A stretch of DNA of 64,000 nt from contig OX467091.1 in the NCBI GenBank assembly GCA_950106755.1, forward strand, positions 20,167,538 to 20,231,537, in the 5' to 3' direction. Positions within the stretch are counted from its first letter, which is position 1, and each line of letters opens with the position of its first letter. The notes under the pieces are model-generated. The model saw only the letters and a list, made by a program, of their open reading frames with translations. It was not told where the DNA came from and searched no databases. The translations under genes were made by a program, and so were the position numbers. Shown here one piece after another: positions 25,747 through 37,537 of this stretch. This stretch comes from Climacium dendroides. Taxonomy: Eukaryota; Streptophyta; Bryopsida; Hypnales; Climaciaceae.

Positions 25747-26363
25747 CTCCCTCTATTCTGAAATAAATCCAGGGTTTCCAAATTTACTTGTCCCAAATTA
25801 AATTCAATGGTGCAAGAAATCAGCTCTCCACAACTTGATCAACAATAATTGAAGCAAGTTTGAAGACCTTTGAAGGAAAAGAATTTGCAAAAATCACTCT
25901 ACAAAGTATACAACAATTTGATCCTTGCAAAGGGAATCCAAACTCAACCTTTAACCAACCAAAGGTGATGGATTCAAGTGAATCCATGCCTATATAGGAA
26001 TTGCTACTAACAAATCTCTTGTTGAGAATTTCTTAGAATTGAATCACAAGACATTGTCAGAATTGAATATAGAGGATGTTATTGGCAATGTTCAAAAAAT
26101 GATCCAAATTAATAGCATTGGAGGAGTTCCCCAAAAGGGGAGAATTTGTCAATTTCAATGTATGTTTTCAATATGCATTGCTTCACTGTTAACTTCCATT
26201 CTTTCACGCCTAGTGGGATTGACTAGAGACTTCCATTCTTGACTAGAGACTTCCATTCTTTCATGCCTAGTGGGGTTGACTAGAAGCTATAATAACTATG
26301 CAATCTCTTGAGTTAATCTAGCCCTTTCCACAAAAACCTAGATTTATTATGAGACAGAGGGAG
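25747..26363. mobile_element. Stowaway-like (Tc1/mariner) MITE
   Basis: The termini CTCCCTCTATTCTGAAATAA and, on the complement, CTCCCTCTGTCTCATAATAA are the classic Stowaway end. TA dinucleotides flank both ends (25745-25746 and 26364-26365). At 617 bp it is longer than most Stowaways. It contains a small internal duplication around GACTAGAGACTTCCATTCTT (26220-26260). No transposase is visible. Confidence 0.85.
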
Positions 26364-26590
26364 TATTTTTTTTGTTGGTTTTTTGTTGATGTTTTCAAAT
26401 TGCAACCAATTTTTTTCCCAATTCCACTAGCTAACTATGAACTTGTTGCTAGTTCTTCCCAAACACTAGTTTACCATCTCTCTATTTTGGGTTTTTGATG
26501 GTCCATTGATTGATGCCATGTGGATGATTTAAGCACCACCTATGCACATTAATAGTAGCCTACTGCAAATGGCTTTGAGATATCACAACT

Positions 26591-26875
26591 AAGGTGGAAA
26601 CATCCAAAATTGTCAAAATAAACAATTCAACATACTTGAAGACATCTTTTTCAAGAAAACACATTTTGTGGTATTAACAATTGAAAATTGTGAAATTGAT
26701 TTTAAAAAAACTCACTAGGCCTTTGAAACCATCACATAGCTTAGAAATAAACCAAAATTTAGATGATCAACAATCAACCAATTGCAATGGTTGAATCCTT
26801 CCACTTTGAATATATCATTACTAGAAATTTTCAAAATGATAATCGGGTAGTTTTCATACCTCCTACCTTGAAGAT
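26591..26875. repeat. Second AAGGTG-family MITE copy
   Basis: Starts AAGGTGGAAACATCCAAAAT, shares ACATAGCTT and ATCAACAATCAACCAATTGC with the 19103 copy, and ends near TAGTTTTCATACCTCCTACC. It is shorter and more divergent than the other copy; the right boundary is approximate. Confidence 0.5.
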
Positions 26876-27002
26876 TCTTACTGGTAAAATATTTATAGAA
26901 TTGATCCCAATACCAACAGCTCAACTACACATGGTTAACCTTATAAGAACAAATTGATCACTGTCAAATTCATCATTTTTGGTACAATGTAAATCATCTA
27001 CT

Positions 27003-27905
27003 TTAACCCCTAAAGGACCATTGTTCTTTATGGGGACAAATTGGATTTTAGCCAAATACATATGGTTTCAATTTTTTTCATGATTTTTTTGAAACTTTTT
27101 TGAAGATAGAAAAAAATGATTATCTTTGTGGGAATATATTTTTTCAATTGGTGCCCACAAACAATAGTTATGCCCAAATAAGCTCAAAATAGGATAGACC
27201 AAGTAGCAAAAAAAGGTCAAAATTTTTAATTATTTAATTTTCATTCTAATAGATAATATTTTTGACTACATGTATAGCTTTGATTCATTTCATTTGGATA
27301 ATGGAAGCAAAGTTTATGGACCATCTTGTTTTTTGGGCAATCTAAGCATCTTCTTGAAAAAATTACTTATAGCATTCATTTCTGAATGCAATTTTTACAA
27401 GTTGAAAAAAATCTACATAATTAAATTTTCTTGCTTGAAAAATCTCATCATTGGAATAAGTGCATTTTAATTTCATATTAGAGATATTAATAATTTACAT
27501 TTTTCTTCCATCTTGTACCTATTTCTACTCAACAATTTTTTTAAGGATGAAAATTAATTTTTTTAAAATATTTTTTTCTTAGATTCTCAACTCAATTACA
27601 CAGAATAAAGATTTAAACTTCAAAAATTTGTAGTGCCAAAACATTTAAGTTAAGAAGGTTCAAAGTCAAATAATCTCATCTCACAATGTGCAAAAATACT
27701 TGTTTTATTCACTTTAAATACAGATATCTTGCAATTTGTGTCGTCAAAATTTCTAAAATTTATTACACACATTCTCATACTAGTTAGGAATAAGATCCTA
27801 TTGTTAGCTATGCCAAAAAAAACAAATACAATTACTCTTTGCAATAAAAATGATAGTTTTAAGTATTTTTGGGCAAAAAAAAGACCTTGGTTCTTTAGAG
27901 GTTAA
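27003..27905. mobile_element. ~0.9-kb non-autonomous element with TTAA ends
   Basis: TTAACCCCTAAAGGACCATT at the left end is mirrored by the complement of the right end, TTAACCTCTAAAGAACCAAG, with TTAA at both boundaries. About 900 bp, AT-rich, no coding frame. A piggyBac-like TTAA target is suggested by the ends alone; this is inference. Confidence 0.55.
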
Positions 27906-29554
27906 AAAAAATAAAAGCTCTTAGTTGAGGTCACACTACTATGCAAGACCTTCCACACTTTTTGCACAAAATTCCAAAGATGAATATTTGCATTTCTATT
28001 TTGGCCCTACAAGAATGGTCCTTTGGCTATGTAATATACAAATGAAGTAGATGGAGCACATGGCCTTGGTACCTTGTCTTATGATGTCCGAAGATGGCAA
28101 AATTGGCTCCAAATGGATTGAATTGAATTGCATAAGGGAATGGTGTGACGGATTTGTCAATATGTTAAGCATATTAATTGGATGCATTCAATGCCAAGAA
28201 AGATTTATCCTAGAAGGATGTTAAGACCAAAAAGTGGATGACTTTCCAAAGAAATGAAGAATGCACCTATTGATTGGGCAAAGTAAAAACTTTGGTGATA
28301 GGGCTCATCTTTTCAAGGTTAAATTTGCCTCTTTTTTTCAAGCACCTACCACAAGGAAAAAATGAGCCATGACTAGTAAGCAAATCATGAGAATTATTCT
28401 ACTTCTAGCTATTTAGAAGAATGTCTTGACTTGCTTAACCCCTAAAGGATGGAGGGTGCTTTTAGGCTTGAAACTGCTTCAATGTACTCAAACCCAAATC
28501 AAGGCTAAAGTCTTCATCTATATTTATTCATTGATAAATTGAACTCTAGGACCTTAACTTCAGTTAACTTGTTAGAATACACCTTCCTAAAATTTTAGAA
28601 TAAAAAACCTTACCAATTGCAAAATCTTGTTGCTTGGATTTCAAAGAGAAGTATTTTAAACTCATTCCAAATGGTTAGATTTCATCTTTCAAACTTTTTA
28701 TACAAAAATGTATAGATTGCACCTTATTAATATCCATAATATATTAAAGATATAAGTTGGGACTTGGGAATATATAAAAAATTTCAACAAATTTTTTTCA
28801 TATTCATGCTTGAAAAAAATAGTATGTAGAAAGAATTAGAGTATGATTTAAAATACTAAATTGTTAAGAATTTAGTTATAGAATTGAAAAATTCTAATCC
28901 TAGTGCTTGTAATGTTGCAGTATTAATGCAGTAACCTATATCTTTTGAGTTCATTTTGAATTGTCACAATGAGCTCAAAAAATATCAAATTGATTTCATT
29001 ACAACCCCTCTAGTGAGCTCAAAAAAATAATTTAAATTAAATTTTTATACCCCCCGTTTGAACTCAAAAAAACAATTTAAAATAAATTTTTTCATTATCC
29101 CCCCATCTCACCCTTTTGTACTGTCCAGGTGAAGGTGGGGGTCATGAGGGCCGTATCCCAATCCGTATCCGTATTTGTATATCACTCCAGATCCATATGT
29201 ATGTATATATATGTATATAATTCCAGGTCCATATCGTATATTGTATCTATATCCCATGATCCATATCTCATATCTGTATTTTTATATCATATCTCTATTT
29301 TGTATTTTTTAAGATCAACGACATTGAAGGGGGGAGTGGATTTTTTTTTAATAAAAATCAATGGCTTGTGATTTTTGGAGGAGGGGGAGGGAGAGGGGGA
29401 GGAAATGGTAGTTTTGGCATCTTTTCATCTCATTGTCTTATTGTGATAAACAATCTACATTCAATGCTTTTATTTTCTTCAAAAACATTAAAACTTGAGT
29501 TAAATAAAGGACTTCAAAGTTTATTTTAGAGTAGAGATTCCGTAAGTGCTTGGC

Positions 29555-29890
29555 CTACAAACTAAAACTCTTCATAACTTTCATCTTATTAATCAAAATG
29601 GAATGATTCAAAGTTTTCAACATGTATATAAATCTAGGAAATCAAGTTCAAATTTTTATTTTTTTAAAAAGTGATTTTTTTGAGCTATCCAAGCTGTCCA
29701 CTAGGTATTAAAAATTACAAATCATACGATAACTTTTTTACTATGTAGTCAAAAATTATGAAACTTGTTGGAACTTAAAGCTACTCCTTAGGGCACATGT
29801 TGTGTGGAAATTTCAAAGGAAAATAAATAAAAATTACATTCATAGTGAGCTACCCAAAATTGCTATATTGCCAAAAAATGCAGTTTAATC
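29555..29890 (+). repeat. Dispersed repeat family B copy
   Basis: Matches 40330-40690 directly and 12190-12560 in reverse. Shared blocks are AAACTAAAACTCTTCATAAC, ATCAAAATGGAATGATTCAA, AGTGAGCTACCCAAAATTGC and ATTGCCAAAAAATGCAGTTT. It runs directly into the TTTAATCCCTAAAAGAC end of the next element. Confidence 0.7.
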
Positions 29891-30816
29891 CCTAAAAGAC
29901 TGATATGCATTTCTTGGCAACGTAGAAATTTTGGCCTATATGTGTGATTGGAGATTTGCGTATTTGAGGTTGAAATTTTAATAGAAGGTGGGGACGAGGA
30001 ATATCTTTCATATGCACTAAATTTCATGACATTTGGAAATATGAGTAAATAGTTATGGCCTAATATGTTACTTTTTTTGTAAATAGGCAATCCGGGTAGA
30101 TTAAAAAAATCACCTTTTTCATTAAAAGAATTTGAAATTAGTTTTCTAGATTTATATTTTTATAGAAAGCTTTGAATAATTTTATTTAAATCAATGAGTC
30201 TAAAGTTATATGGAGTTTTAGTTTGCAGGTAATTATGGATTTCCTACTCTAAAATAAACTTTGAAGTCTTTTATTTTTACTCAATTTTCAATATTTTTTG
30301 GAAAAAAAGAAAATTATAGGATGTATATTATTTATTAAAACATTTCAACCATTGGGACAAACATTTTTCAATTCCATAAATAAATTGTTAACAATTTAGT
30401 ATTTTGAATCATTTTCTACTTCATTCTACCTACTATTTTTTTCCTATATGTTGTACAATTCCAAATGCTCTGAAAATTTTCAAGCATGTAGTCAACTTAA
30501 TTTGAAGAATGAATCCAAATAAGTACAACCATTTTGGACATTTTTTCATACAAGTGTGACCTCGTAAAGTGTAACTGTCCAGTTTTTTTACAAGGCCCCC
30601 AAAAGATTTCTTTAAATTCGAAAGCTCATATTTTGCAATCCATGTGGTAGAAATTTCTTAAATTTTTTCCACATGTTCTTAAGTCAACACACTATAAGAT
30701 CCTACGGTTACATGTGTTTCAAAATGTTTTTTTTCCCAAAATTTGATACTTGTACTAGAAATGGCAATTTTGGAACGTTCTTGGTGAAAACATAGTCATG
30801 GGCCTTTAGGGGTTAA
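29885..30816. mobile_element. Second ~0.9-kb element with TTAA ends
   Basis: Left TTTAATCCCTAAAAGAC, right GGGCCTTTAGGGGTTAA; these are imperfect inverted termini at a spacing (932 bp) close to the 27003 element. The interior near 30640-30780 (including ATAAGATCCTACGGTTA) recurs at 43000-43130, where another right end, GGTCCTTTAGGGGTTAA, is seen without an obvious left end. Confidence 0.5.
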
Positions 30817-31209
30817 TTAATTATTTAGGGATAATATTGTTATGGAAAATAACTTTATATGCTTAGAGCATCATCAATTGATACAAGATATTTTGACTTA
30901 GTAATTTATTATGTTAAAATATGGGGTTTACTATGCTTCTATAGCAACACAATAGTTTTGTTGGGTTAGGTACAATGCGCCACTCTCCAATCCATTGAAA
31001 GCAAGAGGATTTGGATGCTTGTCCAAATACTATGTTTGGCCATGGTGGCTCCTTGGATTGGCTTGTATGGAGGAGAAACTTGCACAATTTGAAGACAACA
31101 CACTTTTGTTGTGTTCAAATAAAGTGGCAAATATTGCACACAACAAAAGTGACAAAATTGTTGTGTTTGTGGAAATCATCCTTTGTGGTATAGTGTGAAT
31201 CACATCTAC

Positions 31210-31464
31210 TTAAAAATCCCAAAGCATTCATTAGAGATCAAACTACTTTGCAAGACCTCATTTGCTTATAAAATTGTAAAAAACACTTGTTAGAAGTCAA
31301 ACTACTATAGAAGACTTCCCCTTTTCACAACAAAATTCCGAAGATGAATAGTTACACTTCTACAACAAAATTCCTAACTTGAATAGTTACACTTTTGTCC
31401 TACTAAAAAGATTCTCTATCATCCATCGGACAAAAAAACGTCCTTATTGACATTTGAGGGTTAA
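31210..31464 (-). repeat. Inverted copy of the ~230-bp TTAA repeat
   Basis: Read in reverse it follows the same order as the 31461 copy, with an internal partial duplication around GAATAGTTACACTT. It shares its right-hand TTAA with the next copy, so 31210-31686 is a long inverted repeat around a common TTAA. Confidence 0.6.
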
Positions 31465-31686
31465 CTCTTAAACGTTGTAGTGTTTTGCTTCCAATGGATG
31501 ACAGAGGATCTCTCAATGTAAGACAAAAATGCAACTATTCATCCTCGGAATTTTGCAAGAAAAGGGGAGGTCTTCCACAATAGTTTGTCTTGCAATAAGT
31601 GCTTTTACAATTTTTTCAGTCAATGCTTCACACGGTCATAAAAATTGATGATTTCTAAAGTCACCCTGTCATCTTTTAAGGGTTAA
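31461..31686 (+). repeat. TTAA-bounded ~230-bp repeat, copy 4
   Basis: TTAACTCTTAAACGTTGTAG at the left and TCTTTTAAGGGTTAA at the right. Very similar to the 12794 copy throughout, for example ATGCAACTATTCATCCTCGG and GCTTCACACGGTCATAAAAA. Confidence 0.75.
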
Positions 31687-32198
31687 GGTTGGATTTGATG
31701 TGCCAAGTATTGCCCACCCTTGGAATTTTAGACAAATTATGACCCCATACAACATATTTGCAATACTCCAATTGTGTTCATATGACCCATTGATGATGCT
31801 CTTAGCCCCAGGAAAGACATCAACCTACCACCAAGGTAATCACTAAGAAAAAAATGATCTCATTTTTGAACCAACAGGTGCATTCTTCATTGATTTCTCC
31901 GTCCAGTGATTTGAAAAAAGTGATCCATCATTCTACGACGCCGCCTTCGTTACCGAGTTAGTAACGTTATCGGTTGCCGTTGCCGACACTCGGTAGAAAG
32001 AACTCAGAAAGGACGAAATGGCAAAACTGGAAATGAAGTCCTCTCCGATTCAAATCCTTAATAATCCTTATCCCATGTATAATTACACAAATGCTTGAGA
32101 ATTTTTCTCACTCGATCCAATGATCCTAACTAACTTCAACCCCATTGCTCGCCCCAGCCAGCACTACGTTTGTTTTCAGCTCTTCTCTCTCTCCTCAA

Positions 32199-35136
32199 TT
32201 AATCTCCTTGGGAGGAGGAGACATTGGCTATCTTCCTCTCCAACCCAAACTTGGCGTCGTCTTGCCGCATCAATCTCGAGTACTCCTCCAGGTTGAAGTT
32301 GTCCTCCTTCAGCAACTCCTCCAACTGCCTCGAATCAAAGAGCTCGCTCAGCAGCTTCGAGGAGGCCGCGTCGTTGCTGTACACAAACTTCACTTTGCGA
32401 GCTGTTCGGGTATCTAGAAACGGCTTCACAATCTGCAAACAAGATGAAACAATGCTTATTATGTATGTTAACCCCAAAGTGTTGATACTAATGGAAACAA
32501 ACAAGAAAATAAAGAATCGGAACTCCTTCAAAACATGGATGTTGTGGATTCGTGATATAATATCGATTGATGAATCACATGATGATACAAAGATAATTGT
32601 AACTTCTCCGCAATATCTGTCAGTACCATCGATTCATGTAGAGCATTCTTTTTGCTTTCCATTTGATGTATTGCATGGTTTTTGTAAGAAGCTTCTCCAA
32701 GAACAGATAGCTATTTCATTTTGACAACGCCATTTTGTTACATCTGAAATGTGTGTAGAAACTCTCACATGTTTCATCCTTGAAATTACGGTTTCACAAA
32801 ACAATTAGAGATTCTTAAAGTAATTGGTATTGGTATCATTCAACATAGTACATTCCCCGCCCTCGTTATGGTTTGCATATAGGAACCTACCTGCCAGAAA
32901 GCTTCGAAAATGTGAGGAGGGTTTAACAAAATCCCGACTCCCAGTCGTTCTGGGTAGTGTCTTTGCAAGACATACGCCGATTCTTGCGCCAGTTTGACAG
33001 AGAGCGCCATATTCATGCTCCACCCTTTGAAGTCCACCAACCAAACCATCTCCTCTTGACCTGCCGGCAGATTCAGAATGGCGTTCTCCATCGAGTACAC
33101 AAGCTGCTTAATTTGACCCTCCCTTGATGTGGTGTTCTGCAAATTTTCATTTCCACAACAAAAACATTTTCAATAAATCAACACATTGTCCATCAATGCT
33201 GATTTCCAAGCTAGTAACCATACCATTATTAAGCAAGACAGTCAAGACATTCCCCACTAGAAATGAACAGGGGTAGAATATTCGGTAGTTGTTTTGAATC
33301 GCAACCTTAAGCAAATAGAGACCAATAAGCTGAACCTATCTTAATTCATTTGCATGGGTTAAAAATGATATGACAATCTCGATGAAGGCCACTTTTACTC
33401 TTGATTTGTTATCCTAGCTTTTATGAGGTCAGTTCAAGCTCTTCTACTCGATGTAAGGAGTGCACTCAGACAACCCCCAGAATAGATCTGAATGTTCCAG
33501 ATTCCATAAAATACTTTGGCAATTGAGGTCCACTATCGATCAATATTCGAAGCTTCTGCAAGTGCTCACCTGTTTTGCAGGGCGCATCACCAGAACTGCA
33601 CGCCCTTGCTTATCTACAGCATTACCCCGGAACACTTTTCCCGTTTCTGCTTCCTTGGCAACATCCTCCTGCAGTCCAAAAATTCAATGCAAATCTTTAC
33701 AACGATCCGGCAAGTGTTTCACCAAATTTGAACAATTTCAGATACCGCCACTGGAAACAAACGAGGAAAGGTGGAAAGTGCACGCACAGCCTCAGGAAAC
33801 AAATGGGACTCTAAAACGCACTCTAACAAACGTGTACAACAAAAGCTATCCAAATCGAAATTTTACAGTATGAAGTTATTGTCCAATAATCACATTGTGC
33901 AATTACAGAGGGTTGACAGTGGAAATAGCCCAATCAGATGTACAAAGAACACAAGAGATTCCCAGAATATACATGAAATGAGCAATTAAAGAATGTCACA
34001 ATTATAGAGGAATTAGTGTGGAAGATGTCTATCAGGGTTATACGCAACACGAGAGAGTCTCAGGATTTACAAAGAATGCGATATTGCAGAGTGTACAATT
34101 AGAGGGGTTTACACAACATGAGAGACTCAGGATATGCAAGGAATGTGCAATTACAGAATGAAGAGAGCTTAGTTTGAATGTGGAGATTCTCCAATCAGGC
34201 TTGTATACAACATGAGAGATTCTGGGGTTACACAAGGAATGTGCAATTACAGAGTGTGCAATTAGAGAGTGCGGTACTAACCCAGCGGATCTTCTCTGGT
34301 TTATATGTAGCGCGCCATGCCAATGATTCGCGCATCATCTTCTCTGCTCTCTTGACATTCCAATTCCGAGCGCGAAGGTAACGTCTCAGGCACGCATCTG
34401 TTGTGTACTGCTCTCCTTCTTCGTTCAACTCCCCTAATGCTGCCCTCAAACTTTGCACCTGCCCAAAACCAATCCTGGATGATTCAGTATACTTGCAGAT
34501 GAAAGATGCGGCCTTCAAAACTGAACGAAAACATCACGAGATCTGAGAGAACAGAAGTTTCCAACTTGATGGACAGAAGCATCCGACACCAGCTTCCAAT
34601 GTTTGAAATAAATCCTTTCGATTCTCACTGTAATTCCTTTGAACAGTATTATAAGAATGTCCAAGAATCTCCAAACTTTCATAACAAGAAAGTTATGGAA
34701 GTTGCACCTTCTTCACTATAACACAAAACTAATGTTGCTACCCGTGTTTTAAAGCAGTTGATTCGATCGCCAGATATGCAATAAGCAATTTTTTGTAAAC
34801 ACACCGAGGATTCGAAAAAGAAATCATTCTAATCTGAACCACGCTTGCCGTTGCAAACATAACATGGCCTCATAAATGTGCACAAAATTGAAGAATCCAG
34901 GATTCTATCTCTTGGGTCTATGTTCGTGGATTCGCTCCTCAAGAATGTTCTGTTCTCCGGAAGGCAGATTCCGAGTTCGGGATGCGATACATCACCAAAT
35001 TCAAAATAATAATTATAACAATTTCGGAAACCCAAAACCCAAAACATGAAAGTCCAGCAAACTTAAGTACCCTAGCTTCCTCTTCCGAGAAGGAAGTCGG
35101 CTCCTCCTGTCCGCTCTTCCGGGCCATGAATCTCAT
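32199..35136 (-). CDS. Sec14-like CRAL-TRIO lipid-binding/transfer protein
   Basis: Cytosolic or membrane-associated phosphoinositide/lipid-exchange protein of the Sec14 family. Coding exons: 35136-35071, 34458-34282, 33668-33570, 33136-32891 and 32432-32199, all phase 0. The product is 273 residues, or 270 if the ATG at 35127 (MARKSGQ, better matching the family start) is used. Exon 2 encodes the CRAL-TRIO N domain (CLRRYLRARNWNVKRAEKM, ESLAWRATYKPEKIRW). Exons 3-5 encode the lipid-binding domain, including VWLVDFKGWSM, YPERLGVGILLNPPHIFEAFW and KPFLDTRTARKVKFV. The length suits the short, single-domain plant class without GOLD or nodulin tails. A leader intron in the 5' UTR is plausible (donor near 35436, acceptor TGTACAG near 35168). 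The lipid specificity cannot be read from sequence. Confidence 0.93.
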
Positions 35137-37175
35137 CACGAAAACGACTCGTCAACGCCAATTCCGCCTGTACACGCCAGAAAAGAAATCACACATCAGA
35201 CAACAAAACTCTTTGGCGAAATCTCAAGAAATGGTCAAGAAATCTCAACAAAATTCTTCGGTGAAATTTCATGACACCGTCAAGATCCCCCGTCTGGAAC
35301 CCAATATCACAAAGCTCCGATCGACCTAGCACTTGAACGTCCCAATTCCGCCACTCCGAATCACCCCCCCAAAAAGCAAATCTGATCACGAATACAATTG
35401 CAACAACCAAAATACTTCAGCAAAGAAGGCAGCTCACCAGCACGTTCCAAGACTCGCAAACACCAACCTCCAAGAACCCGACCTCAAAACCGCAAAGCCA
35501 AATAGTACACTCCAGTCTGTCCAGTGAGTGAGAGACGAAGCAAGTCCTGTGCGTGAGAGATGAGTGTAAGAATCCTGTGAGTGCGAGATAATTAGTGTAA
35601 GAATTTAACACGAAAGGGTTAAGATGACGGGCGACGCAAGGCAGATATGGAAGAATTGGGTTGGCGAGGGGAAGCATCCGTGTGCGCGCTTTGGATTCGT
35701 AGGGGGGTAGCTCTTCAGGAGAAGCTCTCCTGACAGCTTCGATCGAGAAGCTGAGAAACAGAGAAATTGGTCAATGTAAGCAGAAAAAAAAAATGCGAAA
35801 TTGGGCAATCCGGGGCTGTCTGACGACATTCCGGGGACTGGAACGAACCCGGTCAGCCTCTGCACGCTCCCCGCTTGTCGCGCGCGGCCAGTTTATCCAG
35901 TCAACGCTGTCCGTCGCAGTCACGGAACCAGGGGGATTAATTTTTTTTAATTTTTTGGCATAGGGATGAACATTTCGTTTCAAAAGGCAAGAAAAAAAAG
36001 TACAACATCAACGCCACCCGGCAATCAGGGAGGGCGATTGGGAAACGTTATCAATGCTGAAGGGATTGGAGAGACAGATCGAAGCGTTCGTTTGTTTCGG
36101 GCAGGATTTGGGGGAGGTCACGGGAATCCAAGTGGCGTTTACAGGTGAGACTGGCTTGTAAAAATCAAGGTGGCAGCTTTGGGTCAGTCAGTAATTGCCT
36201 GTGGAAGATGTAAGCTTACGTTTTCTCCATTTTTTCCGGAGTAAGTTACAATACGACTGTAGATGATGACCCATGGAGTGACGGAGGTCAGCCGAAGCTG
36301 GAAATAGGGAAATTCCTCAACAGACCACGCGTGTTCGTGACACCCATTGTTCGCGGAATCGAATTGTGGAGCTCAAGAAAATCTCAAGTCTCCGTTGACA
36401 TCGCCGGTCTCGATCCGCATTGAAAATTAAGCCTATTAAATTGAGCCCCATTTGAAGGGATATCTTGCACTGCGCAGTTGCTGGTGCAGATTGTCGTAGC
36501 TTCACTTACACTTTTATTAATTCCTGGAAGTTATTTCGGGTGCAGATTCTCGAGAACACCAAAGTAGATTCTTTTGGGGGGGAAGTCGTTTAGCTCCACG
36601 GCACAGAATGAAAGGCCCAAAACATCGACGGAGGGAGCCAGGCCATGTTTTTTCTATTATGCACGACTGATTTTTCGTCGTTGGGCTACAGCCAAAAGAC
36701 GTTTGCTGTTTTTTTGTAGAGAAAATTTGCATTTTTCCCAGTGAAAATAGACTGATTATTGTTGTATTTTAACGCCAGCAGGCCAAATTTTACCTAGGTA
36801 TCATCTGATTGTGATATCGATAGCACCAAGAAGCACCCAAGTAGCATATGGGTATTGAAGGAATTTCTGGCTACTTCTCCAGAATGATAAAAAAAACCCA
36901 CTGAGATACACATTCAATGAAAGATCTTGGCTTTCACTAGTGTAAGAGAATCAATAAGAAGTTCAAAATACTCAAAAATCAATAAAGAATTCAATAACAA
37001 AAACAAAAACTGAATCAATTCAAGCTGCTGATTTGTCGAATTAGATGGACGTGCCGACTTGTCCCTACATTAAGCGTGACTGAATGCATCTCCACGAAGG
37101 TCCTGATGCAAGTGCTTGGGTTGTTGGGGGTTTCTTCGACAACTTCCTTCGTTGACACTGAAACTGAATCAAACT

Positions 37176-37265
37176 GCTCTTTTCATTTTTTTTTCTCATT
37201 TTTTTTCCTTTCATGTTCCGTTTTCATTTTTTTTCATTTTTTTTCATTTTTTTTCATTTTTTTCA
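37176..37265. repeat. T-rich microsatellite (TTTTTTTTCA)n
   Basis: Repeated units of CATTTTTTTT with variable T length. Simple sequence with no coding meaning. Confidence 0.9.
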
Positions 37266-37537
37266 AATGCGAAACAGGCCACTGGAACTGCTCATCTCTT
37301 CTTCTATTAACCCTTGATCGCCCCAGTGCCTCAAATATGGCCTCTCAAAACTCAAAGATCTCCTTGTTTGACCATTATAATCTTTTTAACGGTACGGTAA
37401 AAGGAGGTGTCCTTTTCCCTGTAGCTCCGGCCCTATCTCTACTATCAATTGGTACAGTCAATTTATGTGGATCTCATTTTACACGATTGGAATGAATTGA
37501 GAAGGGTTTGAATTTTGGCAAATACAGTCTGGGTTAA

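Larger units (their letters stand above)
24935..32198. other. Intergenic repeat bed between UCH37 and the Sec14-like gene
   Basis: This interval carries the UCH37 3' flank (to about 25.5 kb), a Stowaway-like element, an AAGGTG-family copy, two ~0.9-kb TTAA-flanked elements, a TTAA-bounded pair, and a low-complexity stretch at 29130-29300 built on variants of CCGTATC/CCATATC. Open frames are short and resemble no protein family I know. The final 200 bp are the 3' UTR of the convergent minus-strand gene. Confidence 0.6.
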
